In this document: positions 16,954 to 27,294 of the stretch, in pieces
Position numbering within the stretch: the stretch's first letter is position 1
Layout of the letters: each line of letters begins with the position of its first letter
NCBI RefSeq assembly: GCF_014635285.1
Contig: NZ_BMCR01000002.1
Location: 62,001-126,000 of the forward strand
Direction: 5' to 3'
DNA: 64,000 nt
Origin: Stappia taiwanensis
GTDB lineage: Bacteria; Pseudomonadota; Alphaproteobacteria; Rhizobiales; Stappiaceae
Notes under the pieces: model-generated
Database searches by the model: none
Told to the model about the DNA's origin: nothing
Seen by the model: the letters and a program-made list of their open reading frames with translations, nothing else
Translations under genes and position numbers: made by a program

Positions 16954-17504
16954 GATGACTCCTATCATTTCATACGAACCATCGCACGCCCAACCGCCGG
17001 TCGACCTTCTGGCCAGAACACGATGAAGGCGCCGAATTTTGCGCTGCGTGATTGCAATATATGCACTGCACAAATTTTGTCAATCTTCGCTTCCGCAGCG
17101 CAGCATGAACTAAGGACTAATACGCGGCGACCGGAGAGTGCCACAACTTCGCCGCGCTTCTTGCCCATAGGCGAGACAGGAGACCGAGCCAGCAAGCTGG
17201 AATCCCTCCGGCGCAAATGCTCCACGGACCGTTGGCCAGGGGAAATTCATCACAAAACGATCGATGCCGGTAACTGCGCATTAACTGCCATTTGCGATTC
17301 TCGCCTTACGAAATTGCAGAGGCAAACCGGCTGATTTTCAGGGAAACAGGGTAGGTCAAACGCTCGCGTTTGGAGATTTGTAACCTTGTTTCGCGCAGAT
17401 TGGCCGCGGGCTTCACGGTAGCTCGACCACCGGCATGCACAAAGTTGATGTGCGCTTCGGGGCGACGCCGCTGCACCAACACCTGGCCCGAATGGGGTGA
17501 CATT
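16954..17504. other. Divergent regulatory region between phasin and dacF-like gene
   Basis: About 550 bases without a convincing gene. It contains the phasin promoter and PhaR-like site, then the leader of the carboxypeptidase gene. A reading frame continuous with the carboxypeptidase extends back to 17370 but encodes Cys/Arg-rich sequence ahead of the signal peptide and is probably untranslated. Confidence 0.45.
17056..17083 (-). promoter_or_regulatory. Phasin promoter with embedded PhaR-like operator
   Basis: On the minus strand a consensus -35 TTGACA (17078-17083) is followed by a 16-bp spacer and a -10 TATATT (17056-17061), about 100 bp before the phasin ATG. The plus-strand sequence TGCACTGCACAA (17062-17073) fills most of the spacer. 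It agrees with the PhaR site I recall from Bradyrhizobium (TGC-R-N-Y-GCA-S-M-A). A weaker copy (TGCGCTGCG) begins at about 17040. Repression by PhaR binding inside the promoter, relieved by polymer, would fit phasin biology. Confidence 0.65.
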
Positions 17505-18944
17505 GTGCTGAGTAAAGGTGTCAATCGCGCGCAGCGCGTTTTCACGGGATTCGTTCGCGGCGCCATCGCCGCCGGTCTGGCGATCGGGGTCTCCCTGGCC
17601 ACGCCGCAGGCGGCGAGCGCCAATCCCAAGTATTCCGGCATCGTCGTCGATGCCAAGACCGGCAAGACGCTCTACAGCTACAAGGCGGACACGCCGCGCT
17701 ATCCGGCCTCCCTGACCAAGATCATGACGCTCTATGTCCTGTTCGAGGAGTTGGAAGCAGGCCGAAAGTCGCTGAACAGCCGGCTCAAGGTCTCCAGGCA
17801 TGCCGCCAGCCGTCCGCCTTCAAAGCTCGGCCTGCGTCCCGGCAGCACCATCCGCGTCAAGGACGCGATCCTGGCGTTGGTGACCAAGTCGGCCAATGAC
17901 GTGGCCGTGACCGTGGCGGAAAACGTGTCCGGCTCCGTGCCGGCCTTCGCCAAGCGCATGACCCGCACCGCGCGCCGGCTCGGCATGAAGAACACCACCT
18001 TCCGCAATCCGTCGGGCCTGCCCAACTCCCGCCAGAAGACGACGGCACGCGACATGGCGCTGCTGGGCCGTGCCATTCAGGAGCGGTTTCCCAAGTATTA
18101 CAAATACTTCAAAACCCGGGTCTATTCCTACAAGGGCCGGCGCTACGGCAACCACAACCGGCTTCTGGGCAAGGTCAAGGGCGTCGACGGCATCAAGACC
18201 GGCTACATCCGCGCTTCCGGCTTCAACCTGGTGACCTCGGTAAAGCGTGACGGCCGGCATATCGTCGCCGTCGTCATGGGCGGCCGCACGGGTGCATCGC
18301 GCAACAAGCAGATGAAGAAGCTGATCGCCAGCTACCTGCCGAAGGCCAAGCGTGGCCGCCGTACCGCACCGGCACTCGTCGCCAGGGTTCAGGAGCTGCG
18401 CAACGTTCCCCGGCCGCAGTTCAAGCCGGCGATCCCGGTCGTGGAGGAGGAGACCCTCACCGGCTCGATCATCCCGGTTCCGCAGAAGCCGGCACTGGCC
18501 GCCGCGCTGCGCCGCAAGACCCTGGCCTATGCGGCGGCGACCAAGCCGCTGGCCGCGATCCCGCTGCCCCCGGTGATGCGCGTCAACACCCAACGCATTC
18601 GCGCCGGCATCACCGCCACCGCCCAGAACACGGTGGCGGAAACGGAGACCACCAGCGGATCGGTCACCGTGGCGGCCAACAACTCGGCCGATCCGGAGCC
18701 GGGCTGGCAGGTGCAGATCGCCGCGGCCGAAACCGAGGACGGCGCCATCGCCATGCTGAAGAAGGCCAAGGGCAAGCTCGGTCGGGCGCTGCGCGGCTAC
18801 GACCCCTACACCGAGCCGGTCCAGTCGGGCGGCGCCACCCTCTACCGGGCACGCTTCGTCGGATTTGAAACCAAGACGGCGGCGTGGAACGCCTGCCGCA
18901 AGCTGAAGTCGGCCCGTTTCAACTGCTACGCCGTCTATCAGTAA
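17505..18944 (+). CDS. D-alanyl-D-alanine carboxypeptidase (S11) with C-terminal SPOR domain
   Basis: A 479-residue exported penicillin-binding protein that trims stem-peptide D-Ala. A signal peptide (FVRGAIAAGLAIGVSLATPQAASA) is followed by the S11 catalytic domain with the three motifs SLTK (SxxK), SAN (SxN) and KTG (in GIKTGYI). A long Ala/Pro-rich linker leads to a C-terminal SPOR domain (GWQVQIAAAETEDGAIAMLKKAKG), which usually targets denuded septal glycan. I chose the GTG that follows GGGGTGA; the upstream in-frame region lacks family similarity. There is no typical membrane-anchoring amphipathic C-terminal helix; the SPOR domain may replace it. Confidence 0.93.
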   Translation: MLSKGVNRAQRVFTGFVRGAIAAGLAIGVSLATPQAASANPKYSGIVVDAKTGKTLYSYKADTPRYPASLTKIMTLYVLFEELEAGRKSLNSRLKVSRHAASRPPSKLGLRPGSTIRVKDAILALVTKSANDVAVTVAENVSGSVPAFAKRMTRTARRLGMKNTTFRNPSGLPNSRQKTTARDMALLGRAIQERFPKYYKYFKTRVYSYKGRRYGNHNRLLGKVKGVDGIKTGYIRASGFNLVTSVKRDGRHIVAVVMGGRTGASRNKQMKKLIASYLPKAKRGRRTAPALVARVQELRNVPRPQFKPAIPVVEEETLTGSIIPVPQKPALAAALRRKTLAYAAATKPLAAIPLPPVMRVNTQRIRAGITATAQNTVAETETTSGSVTVAANNSADPEPGWQVQIAAAETEDGAIAMLKKAKGKLGRALRGYDPYTEPVQSGGATLYRARFVGFETKTAAWNACRKLKSARFNCYAVYQ

Positions 18945-19048
18945 AAAAACATCGCCCCCGGGGTGGACGGATCGCCCGCGTCCCCGCCCGCCCCGGCAGC
19001 TGGAACAGCAGCACCTTCAAATTCTAAAAGTCATGCGTATTGGTGAGT

Positions 19049-19756
19049 TCAATGACGACCGACAAGCAAGTCCTTCGCCTCGTTGAGTTTGGCGGCGAGA
19101 AAGCCGCTTCCCCCCTGATCGGGATGGAGACGTTTCATAAGCCGGCGATGCGCCGCCCGGATTTCCGCCTCGCTGGCTCCAGCCTCAAGCCCCAGAACCT
19201 GGTAGGCCTCCTCCTCGGTCATGGCGCTCGGGCCCGGCGCGGCTCCCTGCCCCGCTGCGCCATTCGCCTCGAAGTCTACACGCCAGCCGGGTTGCCGGCG
19301 GTCGAGATAAGCTTCCAGTAAGGCCCCGCTGTCGCCATCGGCAGCGACCTCCCGGTAAAGCCGCTCCAGCTCGGCGCTTGCGAACGACGCAAGCGCCCGC
19401 CCGGCAAAGGTGCCGGCCACCACCTCCCCCTCCATATCCCCGGTGCCGTGGTCAAGGCGCATGACCAGAAACGCCGAACGGACTTCCGAGACCTGCCCGG
19501 CGCCGGCACTTGCCCCGCCCGCCGGGCGAAAGCCCCGTGCCCGGCCCCAGCCAAGCAGCGACAGGCCCACCGCCCCGACCAGCATGGCGAGATCCCAGCG
19601 GCGGGCGAACACCAGCACCCCCGCCAGCAGCATCAGGACCACGCCCCCCGCCAGCTTGAGCTGCCGCGCCAGTTTCGCCGTGTCGGCCGTTGCAAGTGCA
19701 TTGCCGAACGCCACCAGCAGCGCCAGCAACACGATGCCAAGCAGCAGATATCCCAT
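19049..19756 (-). CDS. Membrane-anchored J-domain protein
   Basis: A 235-residue protein with two N-terminal hydrophobic segments (about 3-24 and 37-70). A variable middle part rich in charged residues precedes a C-terminal J-domain that carries the HPD motif (RLHPDQGGSGF), near residue 215. The layout resembles Tim14/Pam18-like DnaJ proteins of Alphaproteobacteria, with the J-domain at the end rather than the start. It would stimulate DnaK near the inner membrane; the client is unknown. It is the last of three consecutive minus-strand genes (VWA, DUF3955, J-domain). Confidence 0.85.
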   Translation of the reverse strand: MGYLLLGIVLLALLVAFGNALATADTAKLARQLKLAGGVVLMLLAGVLVFARRWDLAMLVGAVGLSLLGWGRARGFRPAGGASAGAGQVSEVRSAFLVMRLDHGTGDMEGEVVAGTFAGRALASFASAELERLYREVAADGDSGALLEAYLDRRQPGWRVDFEANGAAGQGAAPGPSAMTEEEAYQVLGLEAGASEAEIRAAHRRLMKRLHPDQGGSGFLAAKLNEAKDLLVGRH

Positions 19757-19878
19757 CTCACCCCCAAAGCGCGCCGTGCGCGATACCCTTCACATATAGC
19801 GATCACGGATCACCGCGCCAGAGCGGCACACCCGCCAGGGGGACCTGGGCCGGGTGCGGGCGACCTCGCCGCGCGCCG

Positions 19879-20091
19879 CTAGCGCCGGGCCAGATGCCGC
19901 CCGCCGCGCCACGCGGCCAGAACCGCCAACCCGCCGAGACCGGAAATGCCAAGCAGATAGCCGATGGGCACCAGGAAGAACGGCTCATGCAGAACGCCGT
20001 TGGCGTCCACGGTCGAGCCGATCAGATTGAAGGCAACGCCGCATCCGACGCCAAGCAGGACGAGCGAGAAAAAGAACAGACCGGCTTTCAT
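19879..20091 (-). CDS. Small DUF3955-like membrane protein
   Basis: A 70-residue protein with two transmembrane segments flanking a polar loop that contains FNLIGSTVDANGVLHEPFFL and VPIGYLL. That loop is the hallmark of DUF3955 proteins. Its function is unknown. The ATG was placed at MKAGLFFFSL, since the frame remains open far upstream only because it runs in another frame of the VWA gene. It sits between the VWA and J-domain genes on the same strand. Confidence 0.72.
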   Translation of the reverse strand: MKAGLFFFSLVLLGVGCGVAFNLIGSTVDANGVLHEPFFLVPIGYLLGISGLGGLAVLAAWRGGRHLARR

Positions 20092-20219
20092 CGCGCCACC
20101 ACCTCTTGCTGACGGCCCCGCCCGACGCGGGGCCTTTCGGGCAGGATCGTAGCGAAAAGCGGCTGAACCATGGATGAACGCGGCGGCCCCAGCGACGCGG
20201 GATCGCGCTGTGCCGTCTT

Positions 20220-21005
20220 TCAGCGCAAATGCGCCAGCAGCCGGGTGGCTCCCCGGTCCCCTGCCTTCGTCAGCCGTTCCAGCTCCGGCCTCCCGCCGGC
20301 GGCATAGACAGCCGCCGCCTTGAGCAGTTCGGCAAGATCCCCCGCCGATGCATCGGAGAGCTGGAACCAGGCGCCCTTGGTCAGCCGGGCGATCTCCTGG
20401 AACGCGACGCGCGCGTGGGCATCGCCGCCTTCCTGAAAGATGAAGGCCGGCACGCCGAGCAGCCCCAACTCGCCAGCGCGGGCGCACAAATCGTCGACAC
20501 TCTCTTCCACGCAGTCGCCGATATAGACCAGCGCCTGCACCTTCTTGCGCCGGGTCTCGTCGATGGTATGGCGCAACACCTTGCGGATCTGGGTCTGCCC
20601 GCCCCGGCAATCGATCCGGGTCATCAACGCGGCCAGACTGCGCGCATCGGCAACCCATTTCGAGGCGGCGCATTCGCCGAACCCGCGAAAATAGACAAGC
20701 TGCATGGTCAACCGGCCGACCGCACCGGCCGCCGTGAACATCTCCCCCTGAATGGCGCAGGCCCGATCCCAGGTCGGCTGCCGGCTCATGGTCGCGTCGA
20801 GCGCGATCACCAGCCGCCCGGCCTCGGCCAGCGGCCGGGTCTGCCGCGCCTCGGTCAGAAAAGCGGAAATATCCTGTCGGGAGGACTGTCCGCCTCCCGC
20901 GTCCGGGCTGGTCTCGCCTCGTTTGTCGATGTCCCGTTTTTCCGCCAACGTCCCTCGCTCCCGCGTCCCGATCAGCCGCCCCGGGCGGCGCCTTTCCCTG
21001 CGCAT
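20220..21005 (-). CDS. VWA domain-containing protein
   Basis: A protein of up to 261 residues with a von Willebrand factor A-like fold. The metal-site strand is RLVIALDATMSRQPTW (a DxTxS variant of the MIDAS motif), followed by QLVYFRGFGEC, KVQALVYIGDCVEES and GVPAFIFQEGGD. The N-terminal 45 residues are basic and disordered. An alternative TTG start at 20948, with GGAG nearby, would give 242 residues. VWA proteins of this type act in protein complexes; no partner is obvious apart from the neighbouring DUF3955 and J-domain genes. Confidence 0.82.
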   Translation of the reverse strand: MRRERRRPGRLIGTRERGTLAEKRDIDKRGETSPDAGGGQSSRQDISAFLTEARQTRPLAEAGRLVIALDATMSRQPTWDRACAIQGEMFTAAGAVGRLTMQLVYFRGFGECAASKWVADARSLAALMTRIDCRGGQTQIRKVLRHTIDETRRKKVQALVYIGDCVEESVDDLCARAGELGLLGVPAFIFQEGGDAHARVAFQEIARLTKGAWFQLSDASAGDLAELLKAAAVYAAGGRPELERLTKAGDRGATRLLAHLR

Positions 21006-21112
21006 ATGGCGGCATGGCGCGAATTTTCAAAGCCCGGCCGAAAAGACGAGGCCTTTTCTCCCGGCGCCAAGCATATTATAGCCATGGCAACTGATCGAGG
21101 GGCCCGCACATC

Positions 21113-21979
21113 ATGACACTGCCACGTCGCCACACGTCACTTTCCGAGATCAGAGACGCGGTCGCGACGGCCCGCGGTCAGGGGCAACGCATCGCCCTCG
21201 TGCCGACCATGGGCGCGCTGCATGAAGGGCATCTGTCGCTGGTGCGCAAGGCCCAGGACAATGCCGATCATGTGATCGTCTCGATCTTCGTCAATCCGAC
21301 CCAGTTCGCCCCGACCGAGGATTTCGCCAGCTATCCCCGGGATGCGGAGGCGGACATTCGCGCGCTTGCCGGCCTTGGCGTGGAAAGCGTCTTCCTGCCC
21401 GTGCAGGAGGAGATGTACCCGGCCGGATTTGCCACCGGCATCACCATTGGCGGTCCCGCCACCGGGCTGGAAAGCGACTCCCGGCCGCATTTCTTCAACG
21501 GCGTGGCGCTGGTGGTGACCAAGCTGCTTCTCGCCTGCCAGCCGGATATCGCCGTCTTCGGCGAGAAGGACTACCAGCAGCTTTGCGTCATTCGCCAGCT
21601 GGTGCGCGATCTCAATATTCCGGTGACGATCCTCGCCGCGCCGACCGTGCGCGAAGCGGACGGGCTGGCGATGTCCTCGCGCAACCGCTACCTGGACGAA
21701 GATGCCCGCCGCCGCGCCGCCCTGCTGCCGGAGGTTCTGCGCGACACCTTGCAGGCGCTTTCCGAATGCGCCGGCGCGGATCGGCAGGAGGAAGCGCTGT
21801 TGCGCAAGTCCATCGCACGGCTGACCGAAGGCGGTTTTCGCGTCGAATATCTTTCCCTGCGCGATGCCGAAACCCTGGCGCCGCCCACCGACGACAGTCG
21901 CCGCCTGCGGTTGCTGGTCGCCGCCTGGCTGGAGAAGACCCGCCTGATCGACAACATGGCGTTCGAACGCCCGGACTGA
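21113..21979 (+). CDS. panC: Pantoate--beta-alanine ligase
   Basis: A 288-residue enzyme that condenses pantoate and beta-alanine with ATP, forming a pantoyl-adenylate, to give pantothenate for coenzyme A. Diagnostic motifs are VPTMGALHEGHLSLVRKA (the HxGH nucleotide-binding motif), FVNPTQFAPTEDF, PDIAVFGEKDYQQL and the KMSKS-equivalent MSSRNRYL. Length matches the family. panB is not adjacent. The gene is divergent from the VWA gene and has an independent upstream region of about 100 bp. Confidence 0.97.
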   Translation: MTLPRRHTSLSEIRDAVATARGQGQRIALVPTMGALHEGHLSLVRKAQDNADHVIVSIFVNPTQFAPTEDFASYPRDAEADIRALAGLGVESVFLPVQEEMYPAGFATGITIGGPATGLESDSRPHFFNGVALVVTKLLLACQPDIAVFGEKDYQQLCVIRQLVRDLNIPVTILAAPTVREADGLAMSSRNRYLDEDARRRAALLPEVLRDTLQALSECAGADRQEEALLRKSIARLTEGGFRVEYLSLRDAETLAPPTDDSRRLRLLVAAWLEKTRLIDNMAFERPD

Positions 21980-22004
21980 CGGCCTTGCCGGTTCAGCCGC
22001 CGGC

Positions 22005-22439
22005 TCAGATCAGGCACAGCTCCGCCAGCTCGCGCCGCATCGCCTCGGGAATATCGGAGCCGCCGCCCAGCCGTTTCAGATCCGCCGGCGCATCCTCCGC
22101 CTTCAGATAGCGCCATCCCTGGAACGGACGGCGCGGCTGCGGGCGGGTTGGGTGCAACAGCGGCTCCAGCACCAAATGGCAGCGCTTGACGCCGGCACCA
22201 TCGGTGAAGGGACGGATGTCCACGAGCCTTTGCCGCACCTGGATCGCGCCCTTGATCACCCAGTAGAGCGATCCGCCATCCAGCAGTTCGTACTTGCGGG
22301 TCGGCACCATCCGTGTCGTGTGGAACGGTTCGGCCGGCAGCCCGCGCGCGCGCTGTTCGGACAGGCGAAAGTCGATGGAAGCCTGCAGATCCTCGATGGA
22401 CTCGGCGCCCACGCACAGTTTGAGCAGATGCAGCGTCAT
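22005..22439 (-). CDS. DUF1489 family protein
   Basis: A 144-residue protein with the alphaproteobacterial DUF1489 pattern: MTLHLLKLCVGAESIEDL, the polar stretch TRMVPTRKYELLDGGSLYWVIKG and VKRCHLVLEPLLHPTRPQPRRPFQGWRYL (excerpts). The function is unknown. The single YWVIKG..RQ segment and conserved Arg residues suggest nucleotide or RNA binding, but this is conjecture. It is convergent with panC (25 bp between stops) and divergent from the epimerase gene. Confidence 0.87.
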   Translation of the reverse strand: MTLHLLKLCVGAESIEDLQASIDFRLSEQRARGLPAEPFHTTRMVPTRKYELLDGGSLYWVIKGAIQVRQRLVDIRPFTDGAGVKRCHLVLEPLLHPTRPQPRRPFQGWRYLKAEDAPADLKRLGGGSDIPEAMRRELAELCLI

Positions 22440-22603
22440 GCCGACTGACTTAGCAGGGCAGCGGCAAAGGTCAAACCTGACCTTCCCCTGCCGCCGGTTT
22501 TGCACATCTCCCGGTCCCGAACCTTTTTGCCGCCCGAACGCCCCGCCCCGGGTAGATACGTGACGGACTTGCACGAATCGGTTGCAACGCGTCTGATGGG
22601 TCC

Positions 22604-23494
22604 ATGCGGATCTTTCTCACAGGCGGAACCGGAACCATCGGCGCCCCGGTCCTCCAGAGCCTTATCAGCGCCGGCCATGACGTCCTTGCTCTGGCGCGCT
22701 CCCCGGCGAGCGCGGAGCGTCTGCGTGCCGCCGGCGGCGCCGTGCTGCAAGGCGACATTCGCGCGCCCCAGAACTGGATCGGCGCCGTCGCGGACTGCGA
22801 CACCCTTGTCCATACCGCCGCCACCTTCGATGAAGACGCGGTCGCCGCCGAGCGCCGGCTCGTGGCCGCCTTGACGGCGCTGCCGGCGGAGCGCGCCAGC
22901 CCGCTGCATGTGGTCTACACCGGCGGGGTCTGGCTGTTCCCCGACAGCGGCGGCGCGCCCGTCGCCGAAACCGCCGCCTTCGCCCCCATCCCCGCCTTCG
23001 CTCATGTGGCCAATGCGATCCGTTCCCTGCTGGCCCAGCGCCATCTGGCCGTCTCGGTGGTTCATCCGGCCCTCGTTTGCGGCCGGGATGGCGGCCCGCT
23101 CGCCGAGATGCGCGATGCGGCCGAGAGCGGACAGACCTTCGCCACCCGCGCCACGCCCGACACAGTCTGGCCGCTGGTCGATGCGGGCGACCTCGCCGCG
23201 CTCTACCTGAAGGTGGTCGAAGCCCGCCGCTACCGGCTGCAGGTGATCGGCTGCGGGATTTCCGGCGTGCCGGTGGGAAGTTTAGTCCGGCTCGTCTCCG
23301 AAACCCTCGGACTGCGGCTCGACCTGGCGCAGGAAGAGCCACCGGCGGACCTGCCGCCTTGCCAGGATGTCAGTGCCGGCTATGCCCTCTCGCAGGCGTT
23401 TTCGCCCGAGCGCGCCACCCGGCTCACCGGCTGGCGGCCTTACCACACCGATCCGGCGGAGCTGGTCCGGGCGCTGATGCCGCTTTGCGGCTGA
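22604..23494 (+). CDS. NAD-dependent epimerase/dehydratase family protein
   Basis: A 296-residue extended short-chain dehydrogenase-like protein. It begins with the NAD(P)-binding motif MRIFLTGGTGTIGAPVLQSL (TGxxGxxG). LVHTA follows near residue 68. The usual YxxxK catalytic pair is not evident, since the region around FAHVANAIRSLL lacks it, so it may bind cofactor without epimerase activity, like atypical NmrA-like or SDR proteins. Substrate unknown. It converges with mccA, with 15 bp between the stops. Confidence 0.8.
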   Translation: MRIFLTGGTGTIGAPVLQSLISAGHDVLALARSPASAERLRAAGGAVLQGDIRAPQNWIGAVADCDTLVHTAATFDEDAVAAERRLVAALTALPAERASPLHVVYTGGVWLFPDSGGAPVAETAAFAPIPAFAHVANAIRSLLAQRHLAVSVVHPALVCGRDGGPLAEMRDAAESGQTFATRATPDTVWPLVDAGDLAALYLKVVEARRYRLQVIGCGISGVPVGSLVRLVSETLGLRLDLAQEEPPADLPPCQDVSAGYALSQAFSPERATRLTGWRPYHTDPAELVRALMPLCG

Positions 23495-23509
23495 TACGTG
23501 GCAGACGTC

Positions 23510-25462
23510 TTACGCGCCCTCCTCCGCCTCCTCGCGCAGGCGCACCACCGGTGCGCCCTGATCGACCTGCGCGCCCTCCGCCACCAAAACCGCCTCGACG
23601 ATCCCGTCGCGCGGGGCGGTGATGGCGTGCTCCATCTTCATCGCCTCCACCACCGCGAGCCTGTCACCCCGCTCCACGGCGTCACCCGCGGCAACGGAAA
23701 CGGCGATTACCTTGCCATGCATCGGCGCGGGAATCGCGGCCTTGCCGCCTTCCGCCTCCACCGTGCGCGCAAGCTGGTCCACCAGCGCCACCTTGACCGC
23801 CCGGCCGCCTTCCAGCGCCCAGACCGCATCGCCTGACCAGGCGGCAATGCCGGGAATATCGGCCCCGTCCCCCTCCTGGCCATCCGGCACCGGCTGTCCG
23901 TCCCGCCAGCGAACCGGCAGATCGCGCATCTGGCCATCGACCGTCACCTTGAGACCAGAAACACGCGGACCCGACAACTGGAACGCATCGTTCTCCGCGA
24001 AGGGGTCGATCCAGCCCGTTGCCGCCTCCTCATGCGGGGTATGCCCGGCGACCAGGGTTGCCACCGCGGCGGCAATGGTCGCCTCTGAAACCGCCCCGCC
24101 GGTCAACCCGTCCAGATCCCGGTCGACAAGACCGGTGTCGAAACCGCCGGCACGCACCTCCGGGTGGTCCACCAGCGCGGCAAGGAAAGCCAGATTGCTC
24201 TTCGGCCCGGCGACCCAGGTAACGCCGAACTGCCGCGACAGACGCTCCAGCGCCTCCTCGCGGGTGGCCCCATGGGCAATGACCTTGGCGATCATCGGAT
24301 CGTAATGGGGCGACACCTCCGCCCCGGCTTCGACGCCGGTGTCGATGCGGATGCCCTCCCCCTCGGGCAGCATCAACAGCTCCAGCCGGCCGGTGGAGGG
24401 CAGGAAACCGTTGTCCGGATCCTCCGCGTAAAGCCGCGCCTCGATGGCGTGGCCCGCCAGCCGGATCTCCTCTTGCGCCAGCGGCAACCCTTCACCGGAG
24501 GCGACCCGCAATTGCCATTCCACCAGATCGACGCCGGTGACCAGTTCCGTCACCGGATGCTCCACCTGCAGCCGGGTGTTCATTTCCATGAACCAGAAAC
24601 CGTCCGGCCGCAGCGGGCCCGACCCATCGGCGATGAACTCGACCGTGCCGGCACCGCCGTAGTTGACCGCCTTGGCCGCCGCCACCGCAGCCGCCCCCAT
24701 CGCCGCGCGGGTTTCCGCGCTCATGCCCGGGGCCGGCGCTTCCTCAAGGACCTTCTGGTGACGCCGCTGGGCCGAGCAGTCGCGCTCGAACAGATGCACC
24801 GCCTCGCCCTTGCCATCGCCGAAGACCTGGATCTCTACATGGCGCGGATTGAGGATGAATTTCTCGATCAGCACACGCGGATCGCCGAACGCCGATTGCG
24901 CCTCGCGCCGGGCCGAGGCCAGCGCTGCCTCGAAGTCAATTGCCTTGTCGACCCGGCGCATGCCCTTGCCGCCGCCGCCGGCCACCGCCTTGATCAGCAC
25001 CGGATAACCGATCTCATAGGCCTTGCGCTTGAGGAACTCCGGATCCTGCTTCTCGCCGTGATAGCCCGGCACGACCGGAACCCCGGCCCCTTCCATCAGG
25101 GTCTTGGCCCCGTCCTTCAGCCCCATCGCCCGGATCGCATTGGCCGAAGGGCCGATGAAGACGATCCCGGCCTTGGCGCAGGCCTCGGCGAAATCCGCGT
25201 TTTCCGACAGGAAGCCGTAGCCTGGATGGATCGCCGCCGCGCCGGTGACCTTCGCCGCCGCCAGGATGCGTTCGCCGACCAGATAACTCTCCGCGCTTGG
25301 CGCCGGACCGATATGCACCGCCTCGTCCGCCATCCGCACATGCAGCGCCTGACGGTCGGCATCGGAGTAAACGGCAATGGTCCTCAGTCCGAGACGCCGC
25401 GCGGTCTTGATGATCCGGCAGGCAATCTCCCCGCGATTGGCGATCAGCACCGAGTCGAGCAT
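23510..25462 (-). CDS. mccA: Methylcrotonyl-CoA carboxylase biotin-containing alpha subunit
   Basis: A 650-residue biotin-dependent carboxylase subunit. The biotin carboxylase N-lobe starts MLDSVLIANRGEIACRIIKT, and the ATP-grasp region includes KAVAGGGGKGMR, EIQVFGDG and EMNTRLQVEHPVTE. The C-terminal biotin carboxyl carrier domain carries the biotinylated Lys in EAMKMEH. The domain order and length match MccA/LiuD rather than an acetyl-CoA or propionyl-CoA carboxylase, and the gene follows mccB by 84 bp. It catalyses biotin carboxylation for 3-methylcrotonyl-CoA in leucine degradation. The longer reading (start at 25519) was rejected in favour of the family-typical start. Confidence 0.93.
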   Translation of the reverse strand: MLDSVLIANRGEIACRIIKTARRLGLRTIAVYSDADRQALHVRMADEAVHIGPAPSAESYLVGERILAAAKVTGAAAIHPGYGFLSENADFAEACAKAGIVFIGPSANAIRAMGLKDGAKTLMEGAGVPVVPGYHGEKQDPEFLKRKAYEIGYPVLIKAVAGGGGKGMRRVDKAIDFEAALASARREAQSAFGDPRVLIEKFILNPRHVEIQVFGDGKGEAVHLFERDCSAQRRHQKVLEEAPAPGMSAETRAAMGAAAVAAAKAVNYGGAGTVEFIADGSGPLRPDGFWFMEMNTRLQVEHPVTELVTGVDLVEWQLRVASGEGLPLAQEEIRLAGHAIEARLYAEDPDNGFLPSTGRLELLMLPEGEGIRIDTGVEAGAEVSPHYDPMIAKVIAHGATREEALERLSRQFGVTWVAGPKSNLAFLAALVDHPEVRAGGFDTGLVDRDLDGLTGGAVSEATIAAAVATLVAGHTPHEEAATGWIDPFAENDAFQLSGPRVSGLKVTVDGQMRDLPVRWRDGQPVPDGQEGDGADIPGIAAWSGDAVWALEGGRAVKVALVDQLARTVEAEGGKAAIPAPMHGKVIAVSVAAGDAVERGDRLAVVEAMKMEHAITAPRDGIVEAVLVAEGAQVDQGAPVVRLREEAEEGA

Positions 25463-25546
25463 GGGAGGGTCCTCGTATTGGGTCGAAGTCATGGGCAGTC
25501 GAGCAGGAAAGGCCGTCACCCGGCAGGCTCCGCCGGGCGCAAGCGA

Positions 25547-27154
<1,608 letters not shown>

Positions 27155-27229
27155 GTGCTTCTTCCCCCGATCGCATTCAAAGTCCCAAGGCCTCAAGGCC
27201 CCGTCCCGACAAGTGACAGGGACATTGAA

Positions 27230-27249
27230 TGACGTTTACGTACCAGTCA
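27230..27249 (-). promoter_or_regulatory. LiuR-like operator upstream of mccB
   Basis: A 20-bp palindrome TGAC-N3-TACGTA-N3-GTCA, about 75 bp before the mccB start. On the minus strand its left edge overlaps a TTGACT hexamer (27245-27250) that could be a -35. About 50 bp of surrounding sequence, including the AT-rich upstream part, is nearly identical to the region before liuR (36063-36082). It is the predicted binding site of the MerR-type regulator encoded there. Confidence 0.72.
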
Positions 27250-27294
27250 ATATATTCTTATTTCTATAATTATATCATGTAGTTACAAAAACAT

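Noticed and set aside
17370-17504. N-terminal extension of the D-Ala-D-Ala carboxypeptidase
   Set aside because: It would place 45 Cys/Arg-rich residues before a good signal peptide; the GTG at 17505 has a ribosome-binding site.
19879-21030. A 383-residue minus-strand frame combining the DUF3955 protein and a long N-terminal part
   Set aside because: The N-terminal part is a shifted frame of the VWA gene; only the last 70 residues look like a real protein.
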